Position numbers and translations under genes: made by a program. A model generated the notes under the pieces. It had not been told where the DNA came from. It did no database searches and saw only the letters and a list, made by a program, of their open reading frames with translations. From Ectopseudomonas mendocina (GTDB taxonomy: Bacteria; Pseudomonadota; Gammaproteobacteria; Pseudomonadales; Pseudomonadaceae), in the NCBI RefSeq assembly GCF_008041835.1, contig NZ_VRYE01000025.1, positions 1 through 64,000 of the forward strand: 64,000 nucleotides of DNA, in the 5' to 3' direction. This document shows positions 28,625 through 37,866 of this stretch, piece after piece. How positions within the stretch are numbered: position 1 is the first letter of the stretch; every line of letters starts with the position of its first letter.

Positions 28625-31411
28625 GTGCGCCGGCTCAGGACTGCCATCGGACTACTCGCCAGCTTGCTGTTGCTCGGCCTTGCCCTGACAGCCAGTGCGA
28701 ACTCAGCCCCGACAATCGCGCATGGCTGGTCCTATCTGGTCGACGCCAGCGCCCGCCTGGGCCTCGAAGAAGTACGCGCCCAGCGCCAGCAGTTCAAGCC
28801 GCTGAGCAAACAGTCCTTCACCTTCCCACCCAGTGACCACGCCGTCTGGCTTCGCGCCGAACTGGCGCCACAGCAGCAACCTGCCTGGCTGTGGATCTTC
28901 TCGCCACGGGTGCAGTACCTCGATTACTACCTGCTGAAAGACGGCCAACTGGAGCAGAACCTGCACACCGGCGAAGCCATGCCGCTGGACTCGCGACCGC
29001 TACCGTCGCGTTTCTACCTGATGCCCCTGCCGAATGACGGCCAGGCCCGCGTCGCCTATGTTCGCCTGACCTCCAACCATCCGCTGATGACCTGGTTCAA
29101 GGTCATGGACCAGGCCGAGCTGGTCAGCCTGGAAAAGCCCGCCTACCTTTACGGCATGCTCTTCGGCGCGCTGTTGCTGCTTACCCTGTACAACCTCATC
29201 CGCTTCATCTACAGCCGCAGCGCCAGTGGCCTGTGGCTGGCCGGGGTGAACATCGGCCTGGCCGTGTGCGCGTCGGCCAACCTCGGCATCTTCGCCCAGT
29301 GGTTACCCAGCCTGGGTTACAACCAGTCCCTGATCGCCGACCTCTCGGCCCTGTTCGCCGCGTTCAGCGCGCTGGCTTTCGGCCTCGGTTTCATGCACGG
29401 CACACCGGTGCAGCACAGCCCACTCAATCGCCTGCTGCAGGGCAATGCCCTGCTGATTCTGGTCTACGCCCTGTGCATCACCGTCACCGGTCTGCTCTGG
29501 TACAGCTCGCTGGTCTACCTGCTGGTGGCCCTGAGCGCGATCAACCTGCTGCTGGTGAGTGCGCTGCACTGGCGCTCGGGCTATCAGCCGGCGCGCCTGA
29601 TCACCGTCGGCATGGTGGTGTTCAACCTCGGCTTCGGCTTCTTCGTACCCGTGCTGCTCGGTTTCGATCAGCTCAATCCAGGCTGGCTGGTACTCGGTGT
29701 GTTCAGTGTCGCGACCCTGGCCGGTCTGATCCTCAGCGTGTCATTGACCGAACGCCAACGGCAGATCCACAACGACACCCTGCAGGAGAGCACCGCCCTG
29801 GCGGCCAGCAGCGCCGAGCTGCGGGCCAAGGCCGAGTTCCTGGCCAAGATCAGCCACGAAATCCGCACCCCGATGAACGGTGTGCTGGGCATGACCGAAC
29901 TGCTGCTGGGCACGCCGCTGTCGGCCAAGCAGCGCGACTACGTGCAGACCATCCACAGCTCGGGCAACGAGCTGCTCACCCTAATCAACGAAATCCTCGA
30001 CATCTCCAAGCTGGAATCCGGGCAGATCGAACTGGACGATGTGCAGTTCGACCTCGGTGCGCTGATCGAGGACTGTCTCGACATCTTCCGCGCCAAGGCC
30101 GAGCAGCAGCGCGTGGAGCTGATCAGTTTCATCCAGCCACAGGTGCCGCGCGTCATCAGCGGTGACCCCACGCGCCTGCGCCAGGCACTGCTGAGCCTGC
30201 TGGACAACGCCTTCAAGCAGACTGACGAGGGCGAGATTCTGCTGGTCGCCGCACTGGACAACAGCGATGGCCAGAAGCGCCTGCGCATTGCCGTGCAGGA
30301 CAGCGGCACGCCGTTACAGGCCGAGGAGCGAAAGGCGCTGCTCAACGTCGAACTGCAGAGTCGCGACTTCCTTTCCGCCACCCGTCTGGGCGGGCGCCTG
30401 GGCCTGATCATTGCGCGCCAGCTGGTGCGTCTGATGGGCGGCGAGTTCGGCATTCAGGGCAGTGGCCGTCAGGGCACCACCCTGTGGCTGACCCTGCCAC
30501 TGGACGCCACCCGCCTGGAGCAGCCGGAACCCGATCTGGACAGCCCGCTACAGGGCGCACGCCTGCTGGTGGTGGACGACAACGACACCTGCCGCAAGGT
30601 CCTGATGCAGCAATGCAATGCCTGGGGCATGCAGGTCAGCACCGTAGCGTCCGGCAAGGAAGCGCTGGCGCTGCTGCGCACCAAGGCACACATGCGCGAA
30701 TACTTCGACGCGGTGCTGCTCGACCAGGACATGCCCGGCATGAGCGGCATGCAACTGGCAGCGAAGATCAAGGAAGACCCTAGCCTCAATCACGACATTC
30801 TGATCATCATGCTCACTGGCATCAGCCATGCGCCGAGCAAGGTGATCGCCCGTAACGCCGGGATCAAGCGCATCCTGGCCAAGCCGGTGGCCGGCTACAC
30901 GCTCAAGACCACCCTGGCCGACGAACTGGCGCAGCGCCCCAACGATGCGCCGGCGCAGGCCGCACCGACGCCGGTGAGCATGCCCCTGAACGTGCCGAGC
31001 AACTTCCGCATCCTGGTCGCCGAGGACAACAGCATCTCCACCAAGGTGATTCGCGGCATGCTCGGCAAGCTCAACCTCAAGCCGGACACCGCCAGCAACG
31101 GCGAGGAAGCCCTCAGCGCGATCAAGGCGCAGCCCTATGACCTGGTGCTGATGGATTGCGAAATGCCGGTGCTCGATGGTTTTTCCGCTACCGAACAACT
31201 GCGTGCCTGGGAAAAGAGCCAGAAGCGCCCGCGTACACCGGTGGTGGCGCTGACCGCGCACATCCTCAGCGAACACAAGGAGCGCGCCCGTGCCGTCGGC
31301 ATGGACGGACATATGTCCAAGCCGGTGGAGCTGTCACAATTGCGCGAGCTGATCGAGCACTGGATCGCCGAACGCGAGTTGCGCCGCCAGCGTGATGCGC
31401 TACCGCATTGA
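28625..31411 (+). CDS. retS: Hybrid sensor kinase RetS
   Basis: The 928-residue protein has a signal peptide, a periplasmic 7TMR-DISMED2 domain (about 28-165) and seven membrane helices (about 178-385). A histidine kinase core follows with His411 in [10 protein letters not shown], and then two receiver domains with phospho-acceptors Asp700 (LLDQDMPG) and Asp844 (LMDCEMPV). In P. aeruginosa RetS binds the kinase GacS and blocks GacA-RsmY/Z signalling, favouring acute-infection traits over biofilm. The ATPase domain has an altered G1 box (DSGTP). The GTG start has an AAGGA site. Location after purD matches P. aeruginosa. Confidence 0.95.
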   Translation: MRRLRTAIGLLASLLLLGLALTASANSAPTIAHGWSYLVDASARLGLEEVRAQRQQFKPLSKQSFTFPPSDHAVWLRAELAPQQQPAWLWIFSPRVQYLDYYLLKDGQLEQNLHTGEAMPLDSRPLPSRFYLMPLPNDGQARVAYVRLTSNHPLMTWFKVMDQAELVSLEKPAYLYGMLFGALLLLTLYNLIRFIYSRSASGLWLAGVNIGLAVCASANLGIFAQWLPSLGYNQSLIADLSALFAAFSALAFGLGFMHGTPVQHSPLNRLLQGNALLILVYALCITVTGLLWYSSLVYLLVALSAINLLLVSALHWRSGYQPARLITVGMVVFNLGFGFFVPVLLGFDQLNPGWLVLGVFSVATLAGLILSVSLTERQRQIHNDTLQESTALAASSAELRAKAEFLAKISHEIRTPMNGVLGMTELLLGTPLSAKQRDYVQTIHSSGNELLTLINEILDISKLESGQIELDDVQFDLGALIEDCLDIFRAKAEQQRVELISFIQPQVPRVISGDPTRLRQALLSLLDNAFKQTDEGEILLVAALDNSDGQKRLRIAVQDSGTPLQAEERKALLNVELQSRDFLSATRLGGRLGLIIARQLVRLMGGEFGIQGSGRQGTTLWLTLPLDATRLEQPEPDLDSPLQGARLLVVDDNDTCRKVLMQQCNAWGMQVSTVASGKEALALLRTKAHMREYFDAVLLDQDMPGMSGMQLAAKIKEDPSLNHDILIIMLTGISHAPSKVIARNAGIKRILAKPVAGYTLKTTLADELAQRPNDAPAQAAPTPVSMPLNVPSNFRILVAEDNSISTKVIRGMLGKLNLKPDTASNGEEALSAIKAQPYDLVLMDCEMPVLDGFSATEQLRAWEKSQKRPRTPVVALTAHILSEHKERARAVGMDGHMSKPVELSQLRELIEHWIAERELRRQRDALPH

Positions 31412-31455
31412 TCCGTCTTCCTTAATGTCTCCTGTCTTTCTGCGAGCCTGCCGCC

Positions 31456-32052
31456 ATGGCGTCTGAGTTGTTCAGCCTGTACCTGAAGATGCTGGTGCTC
31501 TACAGCCCCTTTTTCGTCCTGTCCTGCTTTATCGGCCTGAGCCGCGGCTACACCCTCCGGGAGCGCAAGCGTCTGGCCTGGAAGGTGGCGCTGGCGACGC
31601 TGATCGCCAGCGTGCTGCTGTACCTGTTCGGCAAACACATCTTCACCCTGTTCGGCATCACCATCGACGCCTTCCGTATCGGCGCAGGCAGCGTGCTGTT
31701 CATCTCCGCCCTGGGCATGGCCCAGGGCAAATCGGCTGTGCAGAGCGATAACGTGCAGCAGGACGTGACCATCGTCCCGCTGACCATCCCCATCACCGTC
31801 GGCCCTGGCACCATCGGCGCCCTGTTACTGATGGGCGCCAGCCAGCCGCACTGGGACGACAAGCTGGTGGCCGTGGCGGCGATCTTCCTCGCCAGCCTCA
31901 CCGTGGGCGTGGTGCTGTACCTGTCCAACCAGTTCGAACGCCTGCTTGGCGACCAGGGTCTGCAGATCGTCAGCCGCCTGATGGGGCTGTTCGTTTGCGC
32001 CCTGGCGGCGCAGATCATCTTCACCGGGGTGAAGAACTACCTGGTGCCCTGA
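31456..32052 (+). CDS. MarC family integral membrane protein
   Basis: The 198-residue protein has six predicted membrane helices and the family motifs PFFVLSCFIGLSRG near the N-terminus and PLTIPITVGPGTIG in the middle. MarC/UPF0056 proteins were once thought to confer drug resistance; that role was withdrawn and the function remains unknown. It lies 44 bases after retS and could be cotranscribed, as in P. aeruginosa. Confidence 0.9.
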   Translation: MASELFSLYLKMLVLYSPFFVLSCFIGLSRGYTLRERKRLAWKVALATLIASVLLYLFGKHIFTLFGITIDAFRIGAGSVLFISALGMAQGKSAVQSDNVQQDVTIVPLTIPITVGPGTIGALLLMGASQPHWDDKLVAVAAIFLASLTVGVVLYLSNQFERLLGDQGLQIVSRLMGLFVCALAAQIIFTGVKNYLVP

Positions 32053-32331
32053 AACCCCGATACCTGACGAACGCCTGCACCAACGCCCAGGGCAGGCTGT
32101 TCGCAGCAATCGCGTCTATCACTCCCCAGCCACAACTCTCAATCCGCAAACGAGCGGCGACGCGCCCTGCATCGCCTGCAACGCGAAGATTTTCTCCAGG
32201 CGCACTTGCGCCGCGCCTGGCAGGGTCGCCTGCGAATATTCGCCCGGCTCGACGCGCTCGAACTCGAAGCGGTGCGCCGCCCCTGCCAGCGCCCCACGGA
32301 TGAACACCCGCCTGCACCGCAGGCGCTGACT

Positions 32332-32348
32332 CGCACCTGGATGGTGCA
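32332..32348. promoter_or_regulatory. NtrC-binding site (predicted)
   Basis: CGCACC-TGGAT-GGTGCA matches the NtrC consensus TGCACC-N5-GGTGCA at 11 of 12 dyad positions. It sits about 190 bases upstream of the sigma-54 -24 element for urtA, a usual enhancer distance. Confidence 0.75.
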
Positions 32349-32539
32349 CAAGACGAGGCATCGGCGTTGCCGCTTCAGCCCCGACGCAACCGGTCACGGC
32401 CAATCACCGGCAATCACGAAAAGCCCCGCGTACCCCCCGAAATCCACGCGCAGGCGCGTATTGCGGGGCGGCTGCACCGCGTCCAGAGGCAGCGTATCGA
32501 GCTGAGCGGCGCCGGTGATCCTGACTCATCGTACGGAAG

Positions 32540-32555
32540 AGGCACAGCAATTGCT
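32540..32555 (+). promoter_or_regulatory. Sigma-54 promoter of the urt operon (predicted)
   Basis: AGGCACAGCAATTGCT fits the -24/-12 consensus GGCAC-N5-TTGC(A/T), with exactly ten bases between the invariant GG (32541-32542) and GC. The transcript would begin near 32567 and leave a leader of about 155 bases before urtA. Confidence 0.75.
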
Positions 32556-32723
32556 GAAGGGCCTTATAGAGGTCAGCAACGCAGGTGCATTTGCTCGACT
32601 TGCACAGGCGACACGGCGCTTGCCGGCGCGTAGAGCCGATGCTGGAGCAGCCAGGCCATGACCTTCACGTATGACCAATAACAACGCTGTCCACTTACTC
32701 AAGATGAGAATGGAGAACGCACC

Positions 32724-33989
32724 ATGCAACGTCGCAGCCTGATCAAGGCCTTTACCCTTTCCGCCTCCATCGCCGCCATGGGCCTGAGCTGGTCCATCCA
32801 GGCCGCCGAGACCATCAAGGTCGGCATCCTGCACTCGCTGTCCGGCACCATGGCCATCTCGGAAACCTCGCTGAAAGACATGGCGCTGATGACCATCGAC
32901 GAGATCAACGCCAAGGGCGGCGTACTCGGCAAGCAACTGGAGCCGGTGGTGGTCGACCCGGCGTCGAACTGGCCGCTGTTCGCCGAGCGTGGCCGCCAGT
33001 TGCTGACCCAGGACAAGGTCGCGGTGACCTTCGGCTGCTGGACCTCGGTATCGCGCAAATCCGTGCTGCCGGTCTATGAAGAGCTCAACGGCCTGCTGTT
33101 CTACCCGGTGCAGTACGAAGGCGAAGAAATGTCGCCGAACGTCTTCTACACCGGCGCAGCACCAAACCAGCAGGCCATCCCGGCGGTAGAATACCTGCTC
33201 AGCGAAGATGGCGGCGCCGCCAAGCGCTTCTTCCTGCTCGGCACCGACTACGTCTACCCGCGCACCACCAACAAGATCCTGCGCGCCTTCCTCAACAGCA
33301 AGGGCATCGCCGACAAGGACATCGAAGAGGTCTACACCCCCTTCGGCCATAGCGACTATCAAACCATCGTCGCCAACATCAAGAAGTTCTCCGCAGGCGG
33401 CAAGACGGCTGTGGTCTCCACCGTGAACGGCGACTCCAACGTGCCGTTCTACAAGGAGCTGGCCAACCAGGGCCTGGAAGCCACCGAAGTGCCGGTGGTG
33501 GCCTTCTCCGTGGGTGAAGAAGAACTGCGCGGCATCGACACCAAGCCGCTGGTCGGCCACCTGGCGGCCTGGAACTACTTCCAGTCCGTGGAGAACCCGG
33601 TCAACGAGAAGTTCGTCGCCGACTGGAAGGCCTATGCCAAGGCCAAGAAGCTGCCCAACGCCGACACCGTGGTGACCAACGACCCGATGGAAGCCACCTA
33701 TGTGGGCATCCACATGTGGGCGCAGGCGGTCGAGAAAGCCGGTACCACCGACGTCGACAAGGTGCGTGAAGCCATGGCCGGCCAGACCTTCGCCGCGCCG
33801 AGCGGCTTCACCCTGAAGATGGACGAGAAGAACCACCACCTGCACAAGCCGGTAATGATCGGCGAGATCCAGGAAGACGGTCAGTTCTCCGTGGTCTGGG
33901 AAACCGAAAGCCCGATCCGCGCCCAGCCGTGGAGCCCGTACATCGAAGGCAACGACAAGAAAGCCGATACCCCGGTGAAGTCGAACTAA
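32724..33989 (+). CDS. urtA: Urea ABC transporter substrate-binding protein
   Basis: The 421-residue periplasmic protein starts with a twin-arginine-like signal (MQRRSLIKAF) cut after about residue 27. It continues with IKVGILHSLSGTMAISE, typical of urea/short-chain amide binding proteins. It captures urea for the UrtBCDE importer. Motifs such as GCWTSVSRKS, YVYPRTTN and NDPMEATY are conserved in UrtA. A GGAGAA ribosome site precedes the ATG. It is the first gene of the urea block, behind the predicted sigma-54 promoter. Confidence 0.96.
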   Translation: MQRRSLIKAFTLSASIAAMGLSWSIQAAETIKVGILHSLSGTMAISETSLKDMALMTIDEINAKGGVLGKQLEPVVVDPASNWPLFAERGRQLLTQDKVAVTFGCWTSVSRKSVLPVYEELNGLLFYPVQYEGEEMSPNVFYTGAAPNQQAIPAVEYLLSEDGGAAKRFFLLGTDYVYPRTTNKILRAFLNSKGIADKDIEEVYTPFGHSDYQTIVANIKKFSAGGKTAVVSTVNGDSNVPFYKELANQGLEATEVPVVAFSVGEEELRGIDTKPLVGHLAAWNYFQSVENPVNEKFVADWKAYAKAKKLPNADTVVTNDPMEATYVGIHMWAQAVEKAGTTDVDKVREAMAGQTFAAPSGFTLKMDEKNHHLHKPVMIGEIQEDGQFSVVWETESPIRAQPWSPYIEGNDKKADTPVKSN

Positions 33990-34100
33990 GGATGCCCTGA
34001 AAGAACTGTTTATCGTCACTCCCGCGCAGGCGGGAGCCCAGGCGTTTCGTGGCCCCTGGATTCCCGCCTGCGCGGGAATGACGGTAATTTCAGAGCATCC
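33990..34100. repeat. Long palindromic element, copy 2 (after urtA)
   Basis: The inner arms 34014-34041 and 34056-34083 are nearly perfect complements of each other and match the element at the end of dsbD. The outer ends GGATGCCCTGAAA (33990-34002) and TTTCAGAGCATCC (34088-34100) pair at 12 of 13 positions, giving a MITE-like 111-bp unit directly after the urtA stop. Confidence 0.9.
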
Positions 34101-34111
34101 ATAAGGCAAAA

Positions 34112-34168
34112 GCCCCTCTCCCCCAGCCCCTTCTCCCATTCAGGGCGCAGGGGCAGTGGGAGAGGGCA
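34112..34168. repeat. CCCTCTCCC palindromic element, copy 3
   Basis: GCCCCTCTCCCCCAG at the left and GGGAGAGGGC at the right repeat the ends of the 338-451 element, with a shorter middle. Confidence 0.7.
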
Positions 34169-34172
34169 GCCC

Positions 34173-34222
34173 TAACCCGGATGCAATCCGGGAAGCTCGC
34201 CCCGGACGTCATCCGGGCTACG
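34173..34222. repeat. CCCGGATGCAATCCGGG repeat, copy 2
   Basis: TAACCCGGATGCAATCCGGGA is followed by CCCGGACGTCATCCGGGCTACG, an inverted partner. It ends about 15 bases before urtB and is the third repeat family packed into this one gap. Confidence 0.7.
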
Positions 34223-34236
34223 CCAAGGACACCCTT

Positions 34237-35805
34237 ATGCCCACTGCCCTTACCCGAATTTTCCTGAGCCTGCTGCTGTTGCTGCCACTGACGGCGCAGG
34301 CTGGCGAGGCCGACAATTTCGTCGCTGCCAACGCCAGCAAACAGGCCAAACTGCTGCAGGACTGGGCCGCCACGCCCAACACCGAACGCATGCCACTGCT
34401 GCAAGCCCTGCAGCAGGGCCGCGTCGGCAGCGATGCCGACAAACGTGCCTTCATCGAACAGGACGGCACCTGGCAGGCCGCCGATGGCGACGCAGAAGCC
34501 AATGGCACGCCACGCAAACTGCGCCTGAACAACCGCCTACGCGGCCTGGTCACCTTCGCCGTGGCCAGCCATCAGTTGCTCGATGACGATGCCGCCGTGC
34601 GCCTCGCTGCGGCCAAGCAACTGCAACGCAACACGCCGCCGACACTGCTGCCGCTGCTGGAAAACCGCCTGAGCATGGAAGCCGACGAGAACGTGCGTGA
34701 CGCCATCACCCTGGCCCTGGCCAACCTGCAACTGGAGGCCAGCGACCCGGCCGTGCGCCTGGCGGCCGTGGAGCGCCTGGGCAAGACCGGCGACCCGCTG
34801 GCGCGCACCCGCCTGCAAAGCCTGCTCGATGGCGCGGAAAGCGATAGCGCCGTGCGCGCCGCTGCCGAGCAGAGCCTGGCCCAGGTGAAGAACAAACTGC
34901 TGATCGGCGAACTGCTCGGCCAGGCCTTCAGCGGCCTGTCGCTGGGCTCGATACTGCTGCTCGCAGCGCTGGGCCTGGCCATTACCTTCGGCCTGCTCGG
35001 GGTGATCAACATGGCCCACGGCGAGATGCTGATGCTGGGCGCCTACACCACCTACGTGGTGCAGCTGAGCTTCCAGCGCCTGGCGCCCGAATACCTCACG
35101 CTCTACCCACTGGCTGCGTTGCCGATCGCCTTTGTGGTCACCGCCTGCATCGGCATGGCGCTGGAGCGCACGGTGATCCGCCACCTCTACGGTCGCCCTT
35201 TGGAAACCCTGCTGGCCACCTGGGGTATCAGCCTGATCCTGATCCAGCTGGTGCGCGTCACCTTCGGTGCGCAGAACGTCGAAGTGGCCAACCCGGCCTG
35301 GCTGTCTGGCGGCATGCAGGTGCTGCCCAACCTGGTACTGCCCTACAACCGCATCGTCATTATCGGCTTCGCCTTGTTCGTCGTGGTCCTGACCTGGCTG
35401 CTGCTGAACAAGACACGCCTGGGCCTGAACGTGCGTGCAGTGACCCAGAACCGCAACATGGCCGCCTGCTGCGGCGTGCCCACCGGGCGCGTGGACATGC
35501 TGGCCTTCGGTCTCGGCTCAGGCATCGCCGGCCTCGGCGGCGTAGCCCTGAGCCAGATCGGCAACGTCGGCCCGGACCTCGGTCAGAGCTACATCATCGA
35601 CTCCTTCCTGGTGGTGGTACTCGGCGGCGTCGGGCAACTGGCCGGTAGCGTGCTGGCCGCCTTCGGCCTGGGCGTAGTGAACAAATTCCTCGAACCGCAG
35701 ATCGGTGCCGTGCTCGGCAAGATCCTCATCCTCGCGCTGATCATTCTGTTTATCCAGAAACGCCCGCAAGGCCTCTTCGCTCTCAAAGGACGGGTGATCG
35801 ACTGA
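34237..35805 (+). CDS. urtB: Urea ABC transporter permease UrtB
   Basis: The 522-residue permease has a cleavable signal peptide, a periplasmic alpha-helical extension of about 200 residues (the long UrtB form of proteobacteria) and a LivH-type membrane domain (about 225-520) with NMAHGEMLMLGAYTT. It forms the channel with UrtC. I use the ATG at 34237 with its AAGGAC site; in-frame sequence upstream is repeat DNA. The stop overlaps the urtC start (TGATG). Confidence 0.95.
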   Translation: MPTALTRIFLSLLLLLPLTAQAGEADNFVAANASKQAKLLQDWAATPNTERMPLLQALQQGRVGSDADKRAFIEQDGTWQAADGDAEANGTPRKLRLNNRLRGLVTFAVASHQLLDDDAAVRLAAAKQLQRNTPPTLLPLLENRLSMEADENVRDAITLALANLQLEASDPAVRLAAVERLGKTGDPLARTRLQSLLDGAESDSAVRAAAEQSLAQVKNKLLIGELLGQAFSGLSLGSILLLAALGLAITFGLLGVINMAHGEMLMLGAYTTYVVQLSFQRLAPEYLTLYPLAALPIAFVVTACIGMALERTVIRHLYGRPLETLLATWGISLILIQLVRVTFGAQNVEVANPAWLSGGMQVLPNLVLPYNRIVIIGFALFVVVLTWLLLNKTRLGLNVRAVTQNRNMAACCGVPTGRVDMLAFGLGSGIAGLGGVALSQIGNVGPDLGQSYIIDSFLVVVLGGVGQLAGSVLAAFGLGVVNKFLEPQIGAVLGKILILALIILFIQKRPQGLFALKGRVID

Positions 35806-36896
35806 TGACCATGCCACTCAATCAAACGCTGCTGGCCCGCGCCAGCGCCAAACTCGGCCCGCAGGTATCCATCGCCATCGGCCTGGTGGTGCTGGCGATC
35901 CTGCTGGCCATGCCGTTGCTGCACCTGCTGCCGGCCGACCATGCCCTGCACGTCTCGGCCTATTCGCTGACCCTGGTGGGCAAGATCCTCTGCTACGCCA
36001 TCGTCGCACTGGCGCTGGATCTGGTCTGGGGCTACGCCGGCATGCTGTCGCTGGGCCACGGCCTGTTCTTCGCCCTCGGCGGCTACGCCATGGGCATGTA
36101 TCTGATGCGCCAGTCGGCGGGTGACGGGCTGCCGGCCTTTATGAGCTTCCTGGCCTGGAACGAGCTGCCCTGGTACTGGTACGGCACCTCCAGCTTCCTC
36201 TGGGCCATGTGCCTGGTGGTGCTGGCGCCCGGCCTGCTGGCGCTGGTGTTCGGCTTCTTCGCCTTCCGCTCGCGGATCAAGGGCGTGTACTTCTCGATCA
36301 TGACCCAGGCGCTGACCTTCGCCGGCATGCTGCTGTTCTTTCGTAACGAAACCGGCTTCGGCGGCAACAACGGCTTTACCGGCTTCACCCGCATCCTCGG
36401 CTTCGACATCACCGCGCAGAGCACCCGCGCCGCGCTGTTCTTCGCCACCGTGGTGTTGCTGGTGGGCAGCCTGTACCTGGGCTTTCGCCTGGCACGCAGC
36501 AAGTTCGGCCGGGTGCTTACCGCCCTGCGTGACGCCGAGAACCGCCTGATGTTCTGCGGCTACGACCCACGCGGCTACAAGCTGTTTATCTGGGTGCTCT
36601 CCGCCGTGTTATGCGGCCTGGCCGGCGCGCTGTACGTGCCGCAGGTGGGCATCATCAACCCCAGCGAGATGGCGCCGACCCAGTCCATCGAGGCCGCCGT
36701 CTGGGTCGCCCTGGGCGGTCGCGGCACGCTGATCGGCCCGCTGCTCGGCGCCGGCCTGGTCAACGGCATGAAGAGCTGGTTCACCGTGGCCTTCCCGGAA
36801 TACTGGCTGTTCGCCCTGGGCGCGCTGTTTATCGTCGTCACCCTCTTTCTACCCAAGGGAGTGATCGGCCTGCTGAAGAAGGAGAAGGATCAATGA
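35805..36896 (+). CDS. urtC: Urea ABC transporter permease UrtC
   Basis: The 363-residue LivM-type permease has about nine membrane spans and the conserved segments LDLVWGYAGMLSLGHG and LSAVLCGLAGALYVPQ. It pairs with UrtB. Its start overlaps the urtB stop and its own stop overlaps the urtD ATG (ATGA), so urtBCD are tightly coupled. Confidence 0.96.
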   Translation: MTMPLNQTLLARASAKLGPQVSIAIGLVVLAILLAMPLLHLLPADHALHVSAYSLTLVGKILCYAIVALALDLVWGYAGMLSLGHGLFFALGGYAMGMYLMRQSAGDGLPAFMSFLAWNELPWYWYGTSSFLWAMCLVVLAPGLLALVFGFFAFRSRIKGVYFSIMTQALTFAGMLLFFRNETGFGGNNGFTGFTRILGFDITAQSTRAALFFATVVLLVGSLYLGFRLARSKFGRVLTALRDAENRLMFCGYDPRGYKLFIWVLSAVLCGLAGALYVPQVGIINPSEMAPTQSIEAAVWVALGGRGTLIGPLLGAGLVNGMKSWFTVAFPEYWLFALGALFIVVTLFLPKGVIGLLKKEKDQ

Positions 36897-37735
36897 GAGC
36901 CACTCCCCTGCCCGAGACCATGCTCGAAGCCACCTTCGACCCTACCGGCCTGGCGTTGGACACCGGCAAGACCGTCGGCAAGGGCGTCAACGTCCGCCAC
37001 GGCACCATCCTCACGCTGGAAGACATCAACGTCAGCTTCGATGGCTTCAAGGCACTGACCAACCTGACCCTGTACATCGGCGTCGGTGAGCTGCGCTGCA
37101 TCATCGGCCCGAATGGCGCCGGCAAGACCACCATGATGGACGTGATCACCGGCAAGACCCGCCCGGACAACGGCGTGGCCTACTTCGGCGAGCAGTACGA
37201 CCTGACCGCCATGAGCGAAGTGCAGATCGCCCAGGCCGGCATTGGCCGCAAGTTCCAGAAACCCACCGTGTTCGAAGCGCTGACGGTGTTCGAAAACCTA
37301 GAGCTGGCGCAGAAGACCAACAAGTCGGTATGGGCCAGCCTGCGCGCCAGACTCAGTGGCGAGCAGAAGGATCGTATCGAGGAAGTGCTGAGCACCATTC
37401 GCCTGGAAGCCTCGCGCAACCGCCCGGCTGGCCTGCTCTCCCACGGTCAGAAACAGTTCCTCGAGATCGGCATGCTACTGATGCAGGAGCCGCACCTGCT
37501 ACTGCTCGATGAACCGGTAGCTGGCATGACCGATGCCGAGACTGAGTTCACCGCCGAACTGTTCAAATCGCTGGCACGCAAGCACTCGCTGATGGTGGTG
37601 GAGCACGACATGGGCTTCGTCGGCTCAATCGCTGACCACGTCACCGTGCTGCACCAAGGCAGCGTGCTGGCCGAAGGCTCGCTGGAACAGGTACAGAACG
37701 ACGAGCGGGTGATCGAGGTTTATCTGGGGCGCTGA
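36893..37735 (+). CDS. urtD: Urea ABC transporter ATPase UrtD
   Basis: The 280-residue LivG-type ATPase has Walker A GPNGAGKT, the ABC signature LSHGQKQ and Walker B LLLLDEP, followed by the H-loop in EHDMGF. An N-terminal extension of about 35 residues precedes the ABC fold. I place the start at 36893, overlapping the urtC stop; longer frames run inside urtC. A repeat element separates it from urtE. Confidence 0.96.
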   Translation: MRATPLPETMLEATFDPTGLALDTGKTVGKGVNVRHGTILTLEDINVSFDGFKALTNLTLYIGVGELRCIIGPNGAGKTTMMDVITGKTRPDNGVAYFGEQYDLTAMSEVQIAQAGIGRKFQKPTVFEALTVFENLELAQKTNKSVWASLRARLSGEQKDRIEEVLSTIRLEASRNRPAGLLSHGQKQFLEIGMLLMQEPHLLLLDEPVAGMTDAETEFTAELFKSLARKHSLMVVEHDMGFVGSIADHVTVLHQGSVLAEGSLEQVQNDERVIEVYLGR

Positions 37736-37755
37736 CAACCGTGCGCACCGCATTC

Positions 37756-37856
37756 GATGGTTCCCACGCTCCGCGTGGGAACCCCTCCAGGAACGCTCTG
37801 CGTTCCAGCGACGCGGAGCGTCGTCAGCTACATGTCCACGCAGAGCGTGGGCACGA
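37756..37856. repeat. CCCACGC-type palindromic element, copy 2 (urtD-urtE gap)
   Basis: It begins GATGGTTCCCACGCTCCGCG and ends GCGTGGGCACGA, with inverted ends and the inner GCGTTCC/GACGC palindrome of the family. It fills almost the whole urtD-urtE gap and runs to within about 10 bases of the urtE start codon. Confidence 0.9.
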
Positions 37857-37866
37857 GAGGTACGCC

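Larger units (their letters stand above)
32053..32723. other. 671-base regulatory gap before urtA
   Basis: No confident gene is present. The first 250 bases hold a plus-strand open frame encoding a basic helical stretch (NERRRALHRLQREDFLQAHL, 32149-32208). I do not recognise it, and it has no clear start. Downstream are an NtrC-like dyad (32332-32348), a GCCCCGC/GCGGGGC inverted repeat (32423-32469) and a sigma-54-type promoter (32540-32555). This gap therefore looks mainly regulatory, perhaps built on a decayed gene. Confidence 0.6.

Noticed and set aside
32119-32403. 94-codon minus-strand frame before urtA
   Set aside because: It has no ribosome site or recognisable domain and overlaps the NtrC dyad; I treat it as chance.
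32526-34139. 537-codon minus-strand frame
   Set aside because: Antisense to urtA and to repeat DNA; its start is translated CCCTCTCCC repeat.
37741-37866. In-frame extension of urtE
   Set aside because: It is repeat DNA; the LivF-type start is at 37867.
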